This document shows, piece after piece, positions 1 through 7,329 of a DNA stretch of 13,524 bases. How positions within the stretch are numbered: the first letter of the stretch is position 1; each line of letters begins with the position of its first letter. A program made the position numbers and the translations under genes. The notes beneath the pieces were generated by a model. It had not been told where the DNA came from, did no database searches, and saw only the letters and a list, made by a program, of their open reading frames with translations. The stretch lies in the NCBI GenBank assembly GCA_035267045.1, contig DATFMH010000131.1, positions 1-13,524 on the forward strand, in the 5' to 3' direction. The DNA is from DATFMH01 sp035267045. Lineage in GTDB: Bacteria > Bacteroidota > Rhodothermia > Balneolales > DATFMH01.

Positions 1-284
1 AGCAGGTCCATCGGGCCGCTTAAATAAACCATTAATCTGTCAACTTATATCAGGACAACACCCAACACCGTGTCGTCGATGGTCAGTCGTCCGTCGTCAT
101 GATATGTTATATTTTCACAGGTCGTATTCTCAATGTAATTATTACAACTCTGCGATTCTTATCCAAACCTCACGTTAACATAACGCATTTGCCTATGATC
201 ACGAACTCTGACTCCTGAAATTCTTCAAGACAGGCTACACTTTCCCCGGGGAAGGAATTAACGAGGCACCGCCCCGTTGCGGAT
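1..284. other. Left-edge region without a recognisable gene
   Basis: I see no coding region or RNA gene here. Three small things stand out. Positions 71-100 are a short GTC/TCG-rich tract with two copies of GTCGTC (72-77 and 93-98) and a related AGTCGTCC between them. Near position 173 there is a five-base perfect inverted repeat, CGTTA-ACA-TAACG. Just past the stop of the EnvC-like gene, on the minus strand, GGGGC-GGT-GCCTC could form a five-pair hairpin with one G-U pair, but no T-run follows, so a terminator is not supported. The end of a gene lying to the left cannot be excluded. Confidence 0.5.
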
Positions 285-1649
285 TCAACTGTGTTTCTTG
301 ATCCACTTTTCCGGGTTGACATTATGATTGCCGTCTCTGATCATGAAGAAAACAACATTGCCTTTAGCGGAATATTTATCACCTGACAAACCGATCACGT
401 CGCCTTTATGGACAATCATATCTTTGTGAACGAGTACTTTGCTAAGATTTCCGTAAACGGTTTTGTATTTACCGTGGTTGACAAATACCAGGTTTCCGAA
501 TCCTGTTAATGGTTTTACAGCAAAAACATAACCATCACTGACCGTGTGGACAGGCGATTGTGCTTTTGTAGTTATTTCAATTCCAAGATTGGTCACCCGG
601 GTGCCGTAAACAGGGTTGACTTTGGTACCGAAATGGGCTGTTATGACCCCATGTTGAACAGGCCATGGCAATTTCCCTTTTTCATTAGAAAATTCTTTAC
701 CAAGTTTTTTCAGATCGGCATCAGAGATACTGGCTGTGTGTAACTCAATGGGTTTACTGTATTTGGCAACTTCTTCCTTACGTTTGGCGGCATCTTTTAT
801 TTTTTTTGCTTCAGCCAATCGTTTTTTTCGTTCCGCTTCCAGCCTGCGCAGTCTATTTTCTTCTTCTTTACGGACCTTGTTTTCTTTTGTGATGAGATCG
901 GATAGAGTATTGTTCAGGTTATCCACTTCCTTCCGTGTATTATGAAGCATGTCCTGAAGGCTGCGCTTGTCTCGTCTGAGTGCTGAAATAACCTGCTTGC
1001 GTTGCGTGATTTTACTTCTGAGTTTTTTTCGTTCGTGTTGTGTTTCCGATAAGACCCTGGTGTTCTTTTCTTTTGCCCGGGTTAATTCATCTTCCTTTTG
1101 TTTAAGGTCGGCCTGTGCTTTTTTTATCTCATCAGCCTGATTTTGTCGATAAAGCTCAAATTTTCGCAGGTAATATGCCCTGATAAGCATTTGATTAAAG
1201 GAGTGAGCTGTAAGAATAAGGGCGAGTTCCGAAGTGCGTCCGTGTTTATATAAATAAGATAGTGTTCTCTGATAATTGGCAATGAGTTCTTTAAGCTTTT
1301 TTTCCTTAGCGTCATATGCCTGTTGGGTAACCTTTATCTCCTTCAGGATATCACTTCGTTCATTTTCAAGTTTCTTGATTACCGCATTTCGCAGCGCAAT
1401 TTCTTTTTTAAGATTTTCATATTCTTTATTAAGGCCGGCGAATTTTTTCTCTGTCTGTGAAATCTGGTTCTGATAAGAGGTTATCTGCTGTTTAAGTTGT
1501 TCTATTTCAGAACGCGTCGTGTCCTGCTTTTGCTGTAATTCACGACGCAATTTTTCATAATTCTGGGCATTAGCGGTAATCGTAATCCCCAGTAAAAATA
1601 AAAAAAGCAGACTTGGTACTCTTGTCAGCGAATAGCCGATCACTTTCAT
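285..1649 (-). CDS. envC: EnvC-like murein hydrolase activator (coiled coil plus degenerate LytM/M23 domain)
   Basis: Secreted protein of 454 residues. Residues 1-28 form a signal peptide ending ANA before Gln29. Residues about 30-295 are long, charged coiled coil rich in Lys, Glu and Arg. Residues about 325-454 are a LytM/M23 domain (PWPVQHGVITAHFG, then TNLGIEI, then NHGKYKTVYGNL). The catalytic zinc ligands are missing: the first histidine of HxGxD is Asn354, and the HLH segment reads Val-Val-Phe at 432-434. This is the EnvC layout, in which the domain does not cut peptidoglycan but switches on cell-wall amidases at the division site in the periplasm (known for E. coli EnvC; inferred here). 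Its ATG overlaps the TGA of the upstream DUF4292 gene by four bases, which argues for translational coupling. No amidase or FtsEX gene is in view. Confidence 0.85.
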   Translation of the reverse strand: MKVIGYSLTRVPSLLFLFLLGITITANAQNYEKLRRELQQKQDTTRSEIEQLKQQITSYQNQISQTEKKFAGLNKEYENLKKEIALRNAVIKKLENERSDILKEIKVTQQAYDAKEKKLKELIANYQRTLSYLYKHGRTSELALILTAHSFNQMLIRAYYLRKFELYRQNQADEIKKAQADLKQKEDELTRAKEKNTRVLSETQHERKKLRSKITQRKQVISALRRDKRSLQDMLHNTRKEVDNLNNTLSDLITKENKVRKEEENRLRRLEAERKKRLAEAKKIKDAAKRKEEVAKYSKPIELHTASISDADLKKLGKEFSNEKGKLPWPVQHGVITAHFGTKVNPVYGTRVTNLGIEITTKAQSPVHTVSDGYVFAVKPLTGFGNLVFVNHGKYKTVYGNLSKVLVHKDMIVHKGDVIGLSGDKYSAKGNVVFFMIRDGNHNVNPEKWIKKHS

Positions 1650-2410
1650 AAATGTTCTATGGTTAGATGTGGCGGCAAATGGATGTTGAAATCGGGATTG
1701 CTCGGATTGATTTCAAGTGATTGAATAAGTAAAAAGATATTAGATTTCTTATCAGAACTCAAAATCTGAATTTTTCGCGGTAAATGATAGCCGTTTATTA
1801 CGGCATATCCACCAAAAATAACAATTGAAAAATCGGGATGCATGGAGGCCGGATATTCAATTTTCCGGATCAGGAAATCATTCTTATCCAGAATTATCTG
1901 CGTACCATCCCTGTATGTGAGCGAATAATAATCGGGGCTTTCATAGACTTTTTTGACTTTTTTATCACCAAGCCTGGGTGAAATCACCGTTATGGGATTG
2001 ACGGGTAATAAACCATTCAAATATACATAACTGTAACGTTTCAAAGACATTTTACGGGCAAATTTATCGATCTTATTATATACCAGGGCAGAATCTTTGT
2101 CGAAATAGAGTTCGCCGCCTTCGATGCCAAGATTATTCCTGAATATTAATTTGCTTTCCTGTCGGTCCGAAACAAAATGAATGGTGCCTCTCTGATAATT
2201 ACCCGGCTGACTTATTTGTATCCGGGCTTTACCCGATAAGGTGTTCAGGCTATCGGAATAGTTATGGATTTTGGATATAATACTGTCGGGATTACGGTTA
2301 CTTTTCTTGAATTGTTCTTTGAAAGTATTATCCGTAATAAATTTTGTTGACTGACACGCCTGAAAAATTAAAAGTAAAAAAAAGAAAGTGTAACGCAGAT
2401 ATTTAGACAC
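1646..2410 (-). CDS. DUF4292-family putative lipoprotein
   Basis: A 254-residue protein with an N-terminal hydrophobic segment ending FQAC, so Cys19 is the probable lipidated residue; the lipobox is not ideal, with Phe at -3. The start is GTG at 2410, with no nearby Met as an alternative. The mature part opens with a segment (DSLNTLSGKARIQI) followed by alternating polar and hydrophobic strands, a pattern reminiscent of the LolA/LolB/LppX fold; I infer the fold resemblance and have not tested it. The family, which I recognise as DUF4292 from FCB-group bacteria, has no settled function to my knowledge. The gene sits between a TPR gene (16 bases upstream) and the EnvC-like gene (4-base overlap), a recurring order in this group, so a role in outer-envelope assembly is plausible. 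Confidence 0.75.
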   Translation of the reverse strand: MSKYLRYTFFFLLLIFQACQSTKFITDNTFKEQFKKSNRNPDSIISKIHNYSDSLNTLSGKARIQISQPGNYQRGTIHFVSDRQESKLIFRNNLGIEGGELYFDKDSALVYNKIDKFARKMSLKRYSYVYLNGLLPVNPITVISPRLGDKKVKKVYESPDYYSLTYRDGTQIILDKNDFLIRKIEYPASMHPDFSIVIFGGYAVINGYHLPRKIQILSSDKKSNIFLLIQSLEINPSNPDFNIHLPPHLTIEHL

Positions 2411-2426
2411 GGGTTCAGGGGATTTA

Positions 2427-4175
2427 TTAATTATTTGAAATCTTATCCTTTAAATACGAACGCTTCGGATCTTTGTTTAATGCCTTATTCCACCATTTTT
2501 TAGCTTCTTGCATGTTGCCTTTTTTTTGCATGATATCGCCCATATGTTCCATCACTTCAGCACCCGGGTTACTATTTTCGAGTGCTTGTTGAATATACTC
2601 TTCAGCTTTCTCATAGTCATTTAGTTTGTAATAGATCCAACCGAGCGTATCGAGAAAGGAAGTGTTATCGGGTTCCGAAGTTACTGCTTGTTTTGCCATT
2701 TTGAGAGCTTTGGGGAGGTTCTCATCCCTTTCGGATAAATAATAAGCATAATTATTCAATACTGTGGTATTGCTTGAATCGGCTGATAATGCCGACTCGT
2801 AAGCGCTGTCGGCCGAAGCCCATTGATCAATTGCAGAGTATGAATCGCCTAAAACACCCCAGATAATTGATTTAAAATGATTATTGGCAGGCAGTCTGAC
2901 AGCATTTTTTAACCATGTGATGGCTTTTTGCGAATGCTTGAGATTGAAATAGGAAGAACCGATCACAAAATGGATGAAAGCATTATTTTTAACATGTTTG
3001 TTGGCTTCCATAGCTTTTGTAATGGTTTCTTCAAAGTTGCCCGATTGATAAAGTTGATGGACGAGTTCCTGCCAGAGGGAATCGTTATCGGGTTGCAATT
3101 TCAATGCCGTTTCAAGTTCACCAATAGCTTTGGCCGATTTATCCTCCTGTATATAAAAAGAAGCCGCGAGCGTATGGCTATCAACATTGCCCGGGTCGGT
3201 TTGAATAAAAGCTTCGATCAACTGTTCCGTAAGTTGCCTGATACTTTCGCTATGCGGATGTGAATTGTACTTACTCAGCATATAGTGGATGAGTTCGGTC
3301 TTCCGATCCGTTTGAACGGTAGTATCTCTAATCATAGGTGCAAGTAGGGATTTAACACTATCCACCTGGCTTAACTTAATGTATACATTGGATAACAAAA
3401 TAACCGGTTCATTACTACCCGGATTATTCTTCAAAGCTTTCCGCAGGAGATGCTTGGCTTTATGTTCCTTATGGTCTTCAAGGTAATAATCGGTAAGAGT
3501 CTGTAATGTCGACGGGTTATCGGGATCAAGCCGTTGAATGGCTTCCAGTTCAGTTATCACGGAATCCCTCATTCCAAGCGTCTCGAAATTTTTATATTTC
3601 TGATAGTGGATATAAGCGTCGGGACCGTTAATCGTTAGAATTTTGTCAAATGTTTTATTGGATTCCAATAACTTATTTTCATCTTTTTGGGCGTTGGCAA
3701 GCTTATATAATACCTGTACATCCGACGGAGACTTCTTAAGATAAGCGTTCAGTTCCTCGATTTCTCCTTCTGTATTTCCCGATTTATTATAGATATCCGC
3801 TAATTTCAGGTGGTACCATTTATTATGAGGCTCAAGGTTAACAGCCTGCTTTCCGTAATACTCGGCATTCACCAGGTCTTTCAATTGTAAATAGGTATCT
3901 GCCAAAGCGTAATTAATCCCGCTTTTATTCGGCGCTTTTAAATAGGCATTATTCAAATGAACCAGCGCTTTATGGTATTCCTTCAACTCGAATTCCGTTA
4001 TACCCAGAATATATTCTGAAGTGACATATCGGGCATCGGCAGCAGATAAAGTATCATCAGAAAACTGATGGAAATTTGACGTTGTAGCCAATCGGTTAGG
4101 CTGCTGCATTTGGTGCGTTGATCTACAATAAACTGCCAGGAGTGATAGTATGAGGATGTAAAATATGTTTTTCAT
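2427..4175 (-). CDS. Tetratricopeptide-repeat protein, exported, probably lipid-anchored
   Basis: A 582-residue protein with an N-terminal hydrophobic segment (about residues 4-16) followed by Cys17, which may be a lipidation site although the residues before it (AVY) are a poor lipobox. From about residue 48 to the end it is helical TPR repeats, perhaps 12-14 of them, with typical A/Y/P positions (for example ALVHLNNAYLKAPN, and near the C-terminus AEEYIQQALE and AKKWWNKAL). The C-terminal NNYAYYLSE and FLDTLGWIYYKLNDYEKAE segments are well conserved in large bacterial TPR proteins. TPR arrays are protein-binding scaffolds, so the partner cannot be read from the sequence. It is the first gene of the TPR, DUF4292, EnvC-like set, with 145 non-coding bases before it, enough for its own promoter, though I found no convincing one. 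Confidence 0.8.
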   Translation of the reverse strand: MKNIFYILILSLLAVYCRSTHQMQQPNRLATTSNFHQFSDDTLSAADARYVTSEYILGITEFELKEYHKALVHLNNAYLKAPNKSGINYALADTYLQLKDLVNAEYYGKQAVNLEPHNKWYHLKLADIYNKSGNTEGEIEELNAYLKKSPSDVQVLYKLANAQKDENKLLESNKTFDKILTINGPDAYIHYQKYKNFETLGMRDSVITELEAIQRLDPDNPSTLQTLTDYYLEDHKEHKAKHLLRKALKNNPGSNEPVILLSNVYIKLSQVDSVKSLLAPMIRDTTVQTDRKTELIHYMLSKYNSHPHSESIRQLTEQLIEAFIQTDPGNVDSHTLAASFYIQEDKSAKAIGELETALKLQPDNDSLWQELVHQLYQSGNFEETITKAMEANKHVKNNAFIHFVIGSSYFNLKHSQKAITWLKNAVRLPANNHFKSIIWGVLGDSYSAIDQWASADSAYESALSADSSNTTVLNNYAYYLSERDENLPKALKMAKQAVTSEPDNTSFLDTLGWIYYKLNDYEKAEEYIQQALENSNPGAEVMEHMGDIMQKKGNMQEAKKWWNKALNKDPKRSYLKDKISNN

Positions 4176-4320
4176 TAAGCCAGTTTAAAAATTAAGGCCG
4201 GAACCTATATAATGTACTTCTTAAACATAAATTGTATCAGTTATAACCTGAACGCCGTTTGGGAGAAAGAATGTACGAATTATTATGATATAAAGAGAAA
4301 ATCTATGAATCATTTAAAAA

Positions 4321-5064
4321 TTATAATTGTGCACGCCACTTGTTCAGCTTTTTAAATGACGGAAGCATGCGTGAGCCGTACCAACTAAACCATTCTCCAT
4401 TGATAAGTTCGATGCGAGTGTCGGGACAAACAGCTACGATGTCCTCAATATGTTTCTTTTTAAATGGAAATGGTTCCGAACTGAGCAGGATCAACCCGGG
4501 TTTCATATTATTCAGCTCCTCCAGCTCGAATGTAGGATATCGTTTCTTATTGCCGAAAACATTCGTAAGTCCCCACTGACTCATTACATCGTGGATATAG
4601 GTGTCGTTGCCGATACTCATCCAGGGATTTTTCCATATCATGTATGCTGTTTGCAGGGGTTCTTTTTTAGGCCTTTTCTCAAATACTTCATTTATTTCAG
4701 TAATAAGTTTTTCCGCTTTGCCGGGTGTCCCCAATTCTTTACCAAGTTGATAGATAGTAATTAGGGCATCTTCAATGGTCGCAATATTGGTTAAAAATAC
4801 GTTGAAGTCCTTTTCCAGTTCTGAGATATCTTCTTTACGGTTCTCTTCGATATTGGCTATGATAAAATCCGGTTTTGCGGCCCTGATTTTGTCTAATCGT
4901 GGATTCTTGGTTCCTCCAATAATTGGAATACTGGTAATTTTTGTGGAGGGGTGAACGCAAAAACGTGTACGTCCTACAAGTTTCCCACCCATTCCGAGAT
5001 CAAATAGTAACTCGGTAAGGCTGGGAACAAGGCTTATAATTCTCTGACAGGATTGAGCGGCCAT
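4321..5064 (-). CDS. Helical-backbone metal receptor, BtuF/periplasmic-binding-protein family, no signal peptide
   Basis: A 247-residue protein starting RIISLVPSLTELLFDLG within the first 25 residues, the hallmark start of the PF01497 family (BtuF, FhuD and relatives), followed by IIGGTKNPRLDKIRAAKPDFIIAN, split by the usual helix, then WMSIGNDTYIHDVM and GLILLSSEPFPFKKKH in the second lobe. Classical members bind cobalamin or iron chelates in the periplasm for an ABC importer. This one has no signal peptide or lipobox, and the family start lies right at the ATG, so the protein is probably cytoplasmic as written. Similar signal-less proteins are common in Bacteroidota; their ligand is not established to my knowledge. 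No permease or ATPase gene is nearby. It follows the fructosamine-kinase gene by 17 bases, so the two are likely cotranscribed. Confidence 0.75.
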   Translation of the reverse strand: MAAQSCQRIISLVPSLTELLFDLGMGGKLVGRTRFCVHPSTKITSIPIIGGTKNPRLDKIRAAKPDFIIANIEENRKEDISELEKDFNVFLTNIATIEDALITIYQLGKELGTPGKAEKLITEINEVFEKRPKKEPLQTAYMIWKNPWMSIGNDTYIHDVMSQWGLTNVFGNKKRYPTFELEELNNMKPGLILLSSEPFPFKKKHIEDIVAVCPDTRIELINGEWFSWYGSRMLPSFKKLNKWRAQL

Positions 5065-5081
5065 GTTATTAGGTAATTTAA

Positions 5082-5954
5082 TTAACCGTAATGGGAAATT
5101 ATTGTTTGGACGCGGAAACTGTAACTTCCACCAAAAAGATTGGTATGAACTAACAAAGGATAGAGGTTATAAATATCTCTCCTTTCATCGAAACCGGGTT
5201 CTAACGGATAACTCTCCTTATAAGTACTATAAAAATATTTATTGAAGCTGCCAAATAATTGAGTAAAAGCCAATTCAATCTCACGGTGTCCGTAATAAAC
5301 GGCGGGATCTATAAGAACTGTTTTTTGATCCGATCCGCACATATAATTGCCGCTCCACAGATCTCCATGTAAAAGAGCGGGTGGTTCTCGCGGCAGAAGG
5401 TCATCAAGTTTATGGTACAAGGATTTGAATTTATTATGAACAGACAATGTGAGTTTACCATCGTCAATGGCCATTTTTAATTGGGGTTCGAGACGTTCTT
5501 CAATGAAAAAGCTAACCCAGTCGGCATGGAAATGATTTGATTGTGGCAGCCGGCCGATATAATTATTATGATCAAGCCCGAAATGATCATTGCTTATGCT
5601 ATGCAGATCAGCTAACTGCCGGCCGAATTGTTTATGAAAATCATCAGTGGGAGTTCCCGTCGTTATGTATTCCAAAAGCAGATAACCTACATTAGGTCCC
5701 TCAACAAATCCATAATCAAGCACATCCGGTATGAGGAAACCCGCATTGGCATCGCGCAAGAGTTGCAATCCCTTAACTTCCTTTTCGAACATGTCGCGGC
5801 CCTCCCGTGCATTATACTTCAGGAAGCATGTAGTGCCGTCGTTCATTTCAACAAAAGAAGCCTGATTGATGTCTCCACCCGAGACCGGATGAGTTCGTTG
5901 AATGCGTTTACCTTGTGATGATTCTATATGTTCCCGCAAGGCGTCATTGATCAT
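5082..5954 (-). CDS. Fructosamine/ribulosamine kinase-family protein
   Basis: A 290-residue member of the fructosamine 3-kinase family (aminoglycoside-phosphotransferase-like fold), full length for the family. Visible motifs: SGGDINQAS near residues 25-33 (nucleotide loop), the ATP-binding Lys46 in CFLKYN, a paired acidic residue around Glu57-Glu59, the hinge YLLLEY (91-96), the catalytic loop LHGDLWSGN with Asp198 and Asn203, and the metal-binding IDPAVYYGHREIE with Asp216. The C-terminus LFGGSY is also typical. The family phosphorylates sugar adducts on protein amines at the 3-position, after which the adduct falls apart and frees the amine; bacterial members mostly prefer ribulosamines and erythrulosamines. 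The upstream phosphatase gene supports that role. The 166-base gap before it could hold its own promoter. Substrate is inferred. Confidence 0.88.
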   Translation of the reverse strand: MINDALREHIESSQGKRIQRTHPVSGGDINQASFVEMNDGTTCFLKYNAREGRDMFEKEVKGLQLLRDANAGFLIPDVLDYGFVEGPNVGYLLLEYITTGTPTDDFHKQFGRQLADLHSISNDHFGLDHNNYIGRLPQSNHFHADWVSFFIEERLEPQLKMAIDDGKLTLSVHNKFKSLYHKLDDLLPREPPALLHGDLWSGNYMCGSDQKTVLIDPAVYYGHREIELAFTQLFGSFNKYFYSTYKESYPLEPGFDERRDIYNLYPLLVHTNLFGGSYSFRVQTIISHYG

Positions 5955-6120
5955 ATATACAATTCAAAGCTAAGATTAATGTGAATATGAATGATTCTCA
6001 TAAATAGTAATCTGCCAGGTCATTTTGGCTATAGTCTTATTAAGGTATGTTTCAGATAACAAAAAATAAAACGTAGATATTTTTGACTATTGGTTTATCA
6101 CGATTCCCGCTCTTCAGTTC

Positions 6121-6645
6121 CTATTGCCGTATATACCGTTCAAGTTCGTCGAGTAACGCTTCACAGGTTCTATAGGTAATCCGGAAGACATCATCGAAGC
6201 CCCGCAATCCACCGTAATAAGGATCGGGAACCTCGTAATCGTCCGGCTGCGGATCGAAACTTCGGAACAAACGGATTTTATCGGTAAAACGATTGCCCTT
6301 ATCGAGGTATACAAGGTTATCATAATTTTCCTGATCCATGGTTAGAATAAGATCATAATATTCACCATGATGATGTTCGAACTGTTGTGCTCTGGACCGA
6401 AGTATAATACCATGTGATTGGGCAACCTGACGGCTTTTACTATTCGGTAATTCACCTATGTGGTACGCTGATGTACCGGCTGAGTCAATCTCGAAATAGT
6501 TCTGAATGTTCCGTTCTTTAACAAGATGTTGGAGTACCCCTTCAGCCGTTGGGCTGCGGCATATATTACCAAGACATACAAAGCAGATGCGAAATGGATC
6601 TTCCCGGGTTATGATTCGAAATGAAGATGTTTCTTGTTGGGTCAT
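6121..6645 (-). CDS. Low-molecular-weight protein tyrosine phosphatase family
   Basis: A 174-residue cytoplasmic phosphatase. The P-loop CLGNICRS places the nucleophile at Cys24 and the phosphate-binding arginine at Arg30 (CX5R), and the general acid is Asp141 in VPDPYYGG. The family's SAGTSAYHIGE segment is at about 55-65. About 16 residues precede the usual family start and there is no later in-frame Met before the P-loop, so the ATG at 6645 is kept. Members dephosphorylate tyrosine phosphate on proteins such as capsule kinases, but some act on ribulosamine 5-phosphates. Here the next gene downstream is a fructosamine-kinase homologue and no tyrosine kinase or capsule gene is in view, which favours the deglycation role. 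It follows the BamD-like lipoprotein gene by 25 bases. Confidence 0.9.
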   Translation of the reverse strand: MTQQETSSFRIITREDPFRICFVCLGNICRSPTAEGVLQHLVKERNIQNYFEIDSAGTSAYHIGELPNSKSRQVAQSHGIILRSRAQQFEHHHGEYYDLILTMDQENYDNLVYLDKGNRFTDKIRLFRSFDPQPDDYEVPDPYYGGLRGFDDVFRITYRTCEALLDELERYIRQ

Positions 6646-6670
6646 ATGAGATGATTGATATTATATTAAT

Positions 6671-7219
6671 TCAGGGGTTCTGTTTTTTCTTATCAAAAAC
6701 GGGAATTTGATCGGTATCTTTTCCCAGATAATGTAATTCAAATTTAACAGATTGTGTTAAATCACTCTCAGGATACTGTTTTAAAAATTGATTTAAAGCT
6801 ATTTTAGCTTTCGGGTAATCCTGTAATTTTTCAGAATAAGTATAACCTATCAGAAATAAAGCTTTCTCTGATCGTTTATCTTGTGGAAAGTTTTTTCTAA
6901 GTTTTCTCAATAAGGAAATACTCTCGGTATAATTTTGAAAAGTTTCAACATCGAGCATGGCTGCTTTAAATAAATACTTTGGTGTTTCAGGGGAGTTCGG
7001 ATAGCTCTTAATATAGCTTTTGTAGGCTGTAATCAGCTTTTGAGCTTTGTCTTTGTATGTTTCTGGTTTAGAATTATTTCCAGGGTCAACTTGAAGTTGA
7101 TTCTCATATTTTGTTATATCTCCCGTTAATTGTTTCTTTGAAGTTTTATGGGAACATGATACCCAAATGAGCGTTAACGAAAATATAATTACTGCCGATT
7201 GTAAGTGTTTGTTAATCAT
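6671..7219 (-). CDS. Small TPR lipoprotein, BamD/YbgF-like
   Basis: A 182-residue exported protein. Residues 8-20 are hydrophobic and are followed by Ser21-Cys22, a probable lipidation site though the residues before it (WVS) are unusual for a lipobox. The mature part holds TPR-like helical pairs around residues 60-165: YKSYIKSYPNSPETPKYLF, ISLLRKLRKNFPQDKRSEKALF and AKIALNQFLKQYPESDL. The Y/F-P-x-S/D repeat ends match the TPR_6 type seen in BamD and in the Tol-Pal partner YbgF/CpoB. It is shorter than BamD of E. coli (about 245 residues), so I do not call it BamD. It is the first gene of the leftward group and diverges from ileS. Confidence 0.7.
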   Translation of the reverse strand: MINKHLQSAVIIFSLTLIWVSCSHKTSKKQLTGDITKYENQLQVDPGNNSKPETYKDKAQKLITAYKSYIKSYPNSPETPKYLFKAAMLDVETFQNYTESISLLRKLRKNFPQDKRSEKALFLIGYTYSEKLQDYPKAKIALNQFLKQYPESDLTQSVKFELHYLGKDTDQIPVFDKKKQNP

Positions 7220-7329
7220 ACTGATAAGGATTTTTATGAAATTTGTATCATAAGTTTAAACGGTAATAGTTTTAAAATTTGTATATTTAAGGTTTTAATT
7301 AAACAATCTATCGGATTTTATCTGCCAAT
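7220..7329. promoter_or_regulatory. Divergent promoter region between the leftward group and ileS
   Basis: This 110-base, very AT-rich gap separates two diverging genes and must carry start signals for both. For the leftward transcripts, the minus strand shows TTAAAA (plus positions 7270-7275), a 17-base spacer and TATGAT (7247-7252), close to the sigma-70 pattern. For ileS, TATATTTA at 7282-7289 matches the Bacteroidota -7 element TAnnTTTG in all but the last base, but I see no good -33 partner. Neither gene has a clear Shine-Dalgarno sequence. The exact sites are weakly supported; the presence of promoters here is not in much doubt. Confidence 0.4.

Noticed and set aside
3..10. CAGGTCCA at 3-10 is identical to the last eight bases of tRNA-Ala (12395-12402), which could suggest att sites flanking an island that spans the window.
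   Set aside because: Eight bases are expected to match about once by chance in 13.5 kb when both strands are counted, the genes between are housekeeping, and IntI-type enzymes do not integrate into tRNA ends. Extension to the left of the window would settle it.
60..66. ACCCAAC matches the attC core RYYYAAC.
   Set aside because: No partner GTTRRRY lies within attC distance, and no hairpin joins them; a single 7-base degenerate match is expected by chance.
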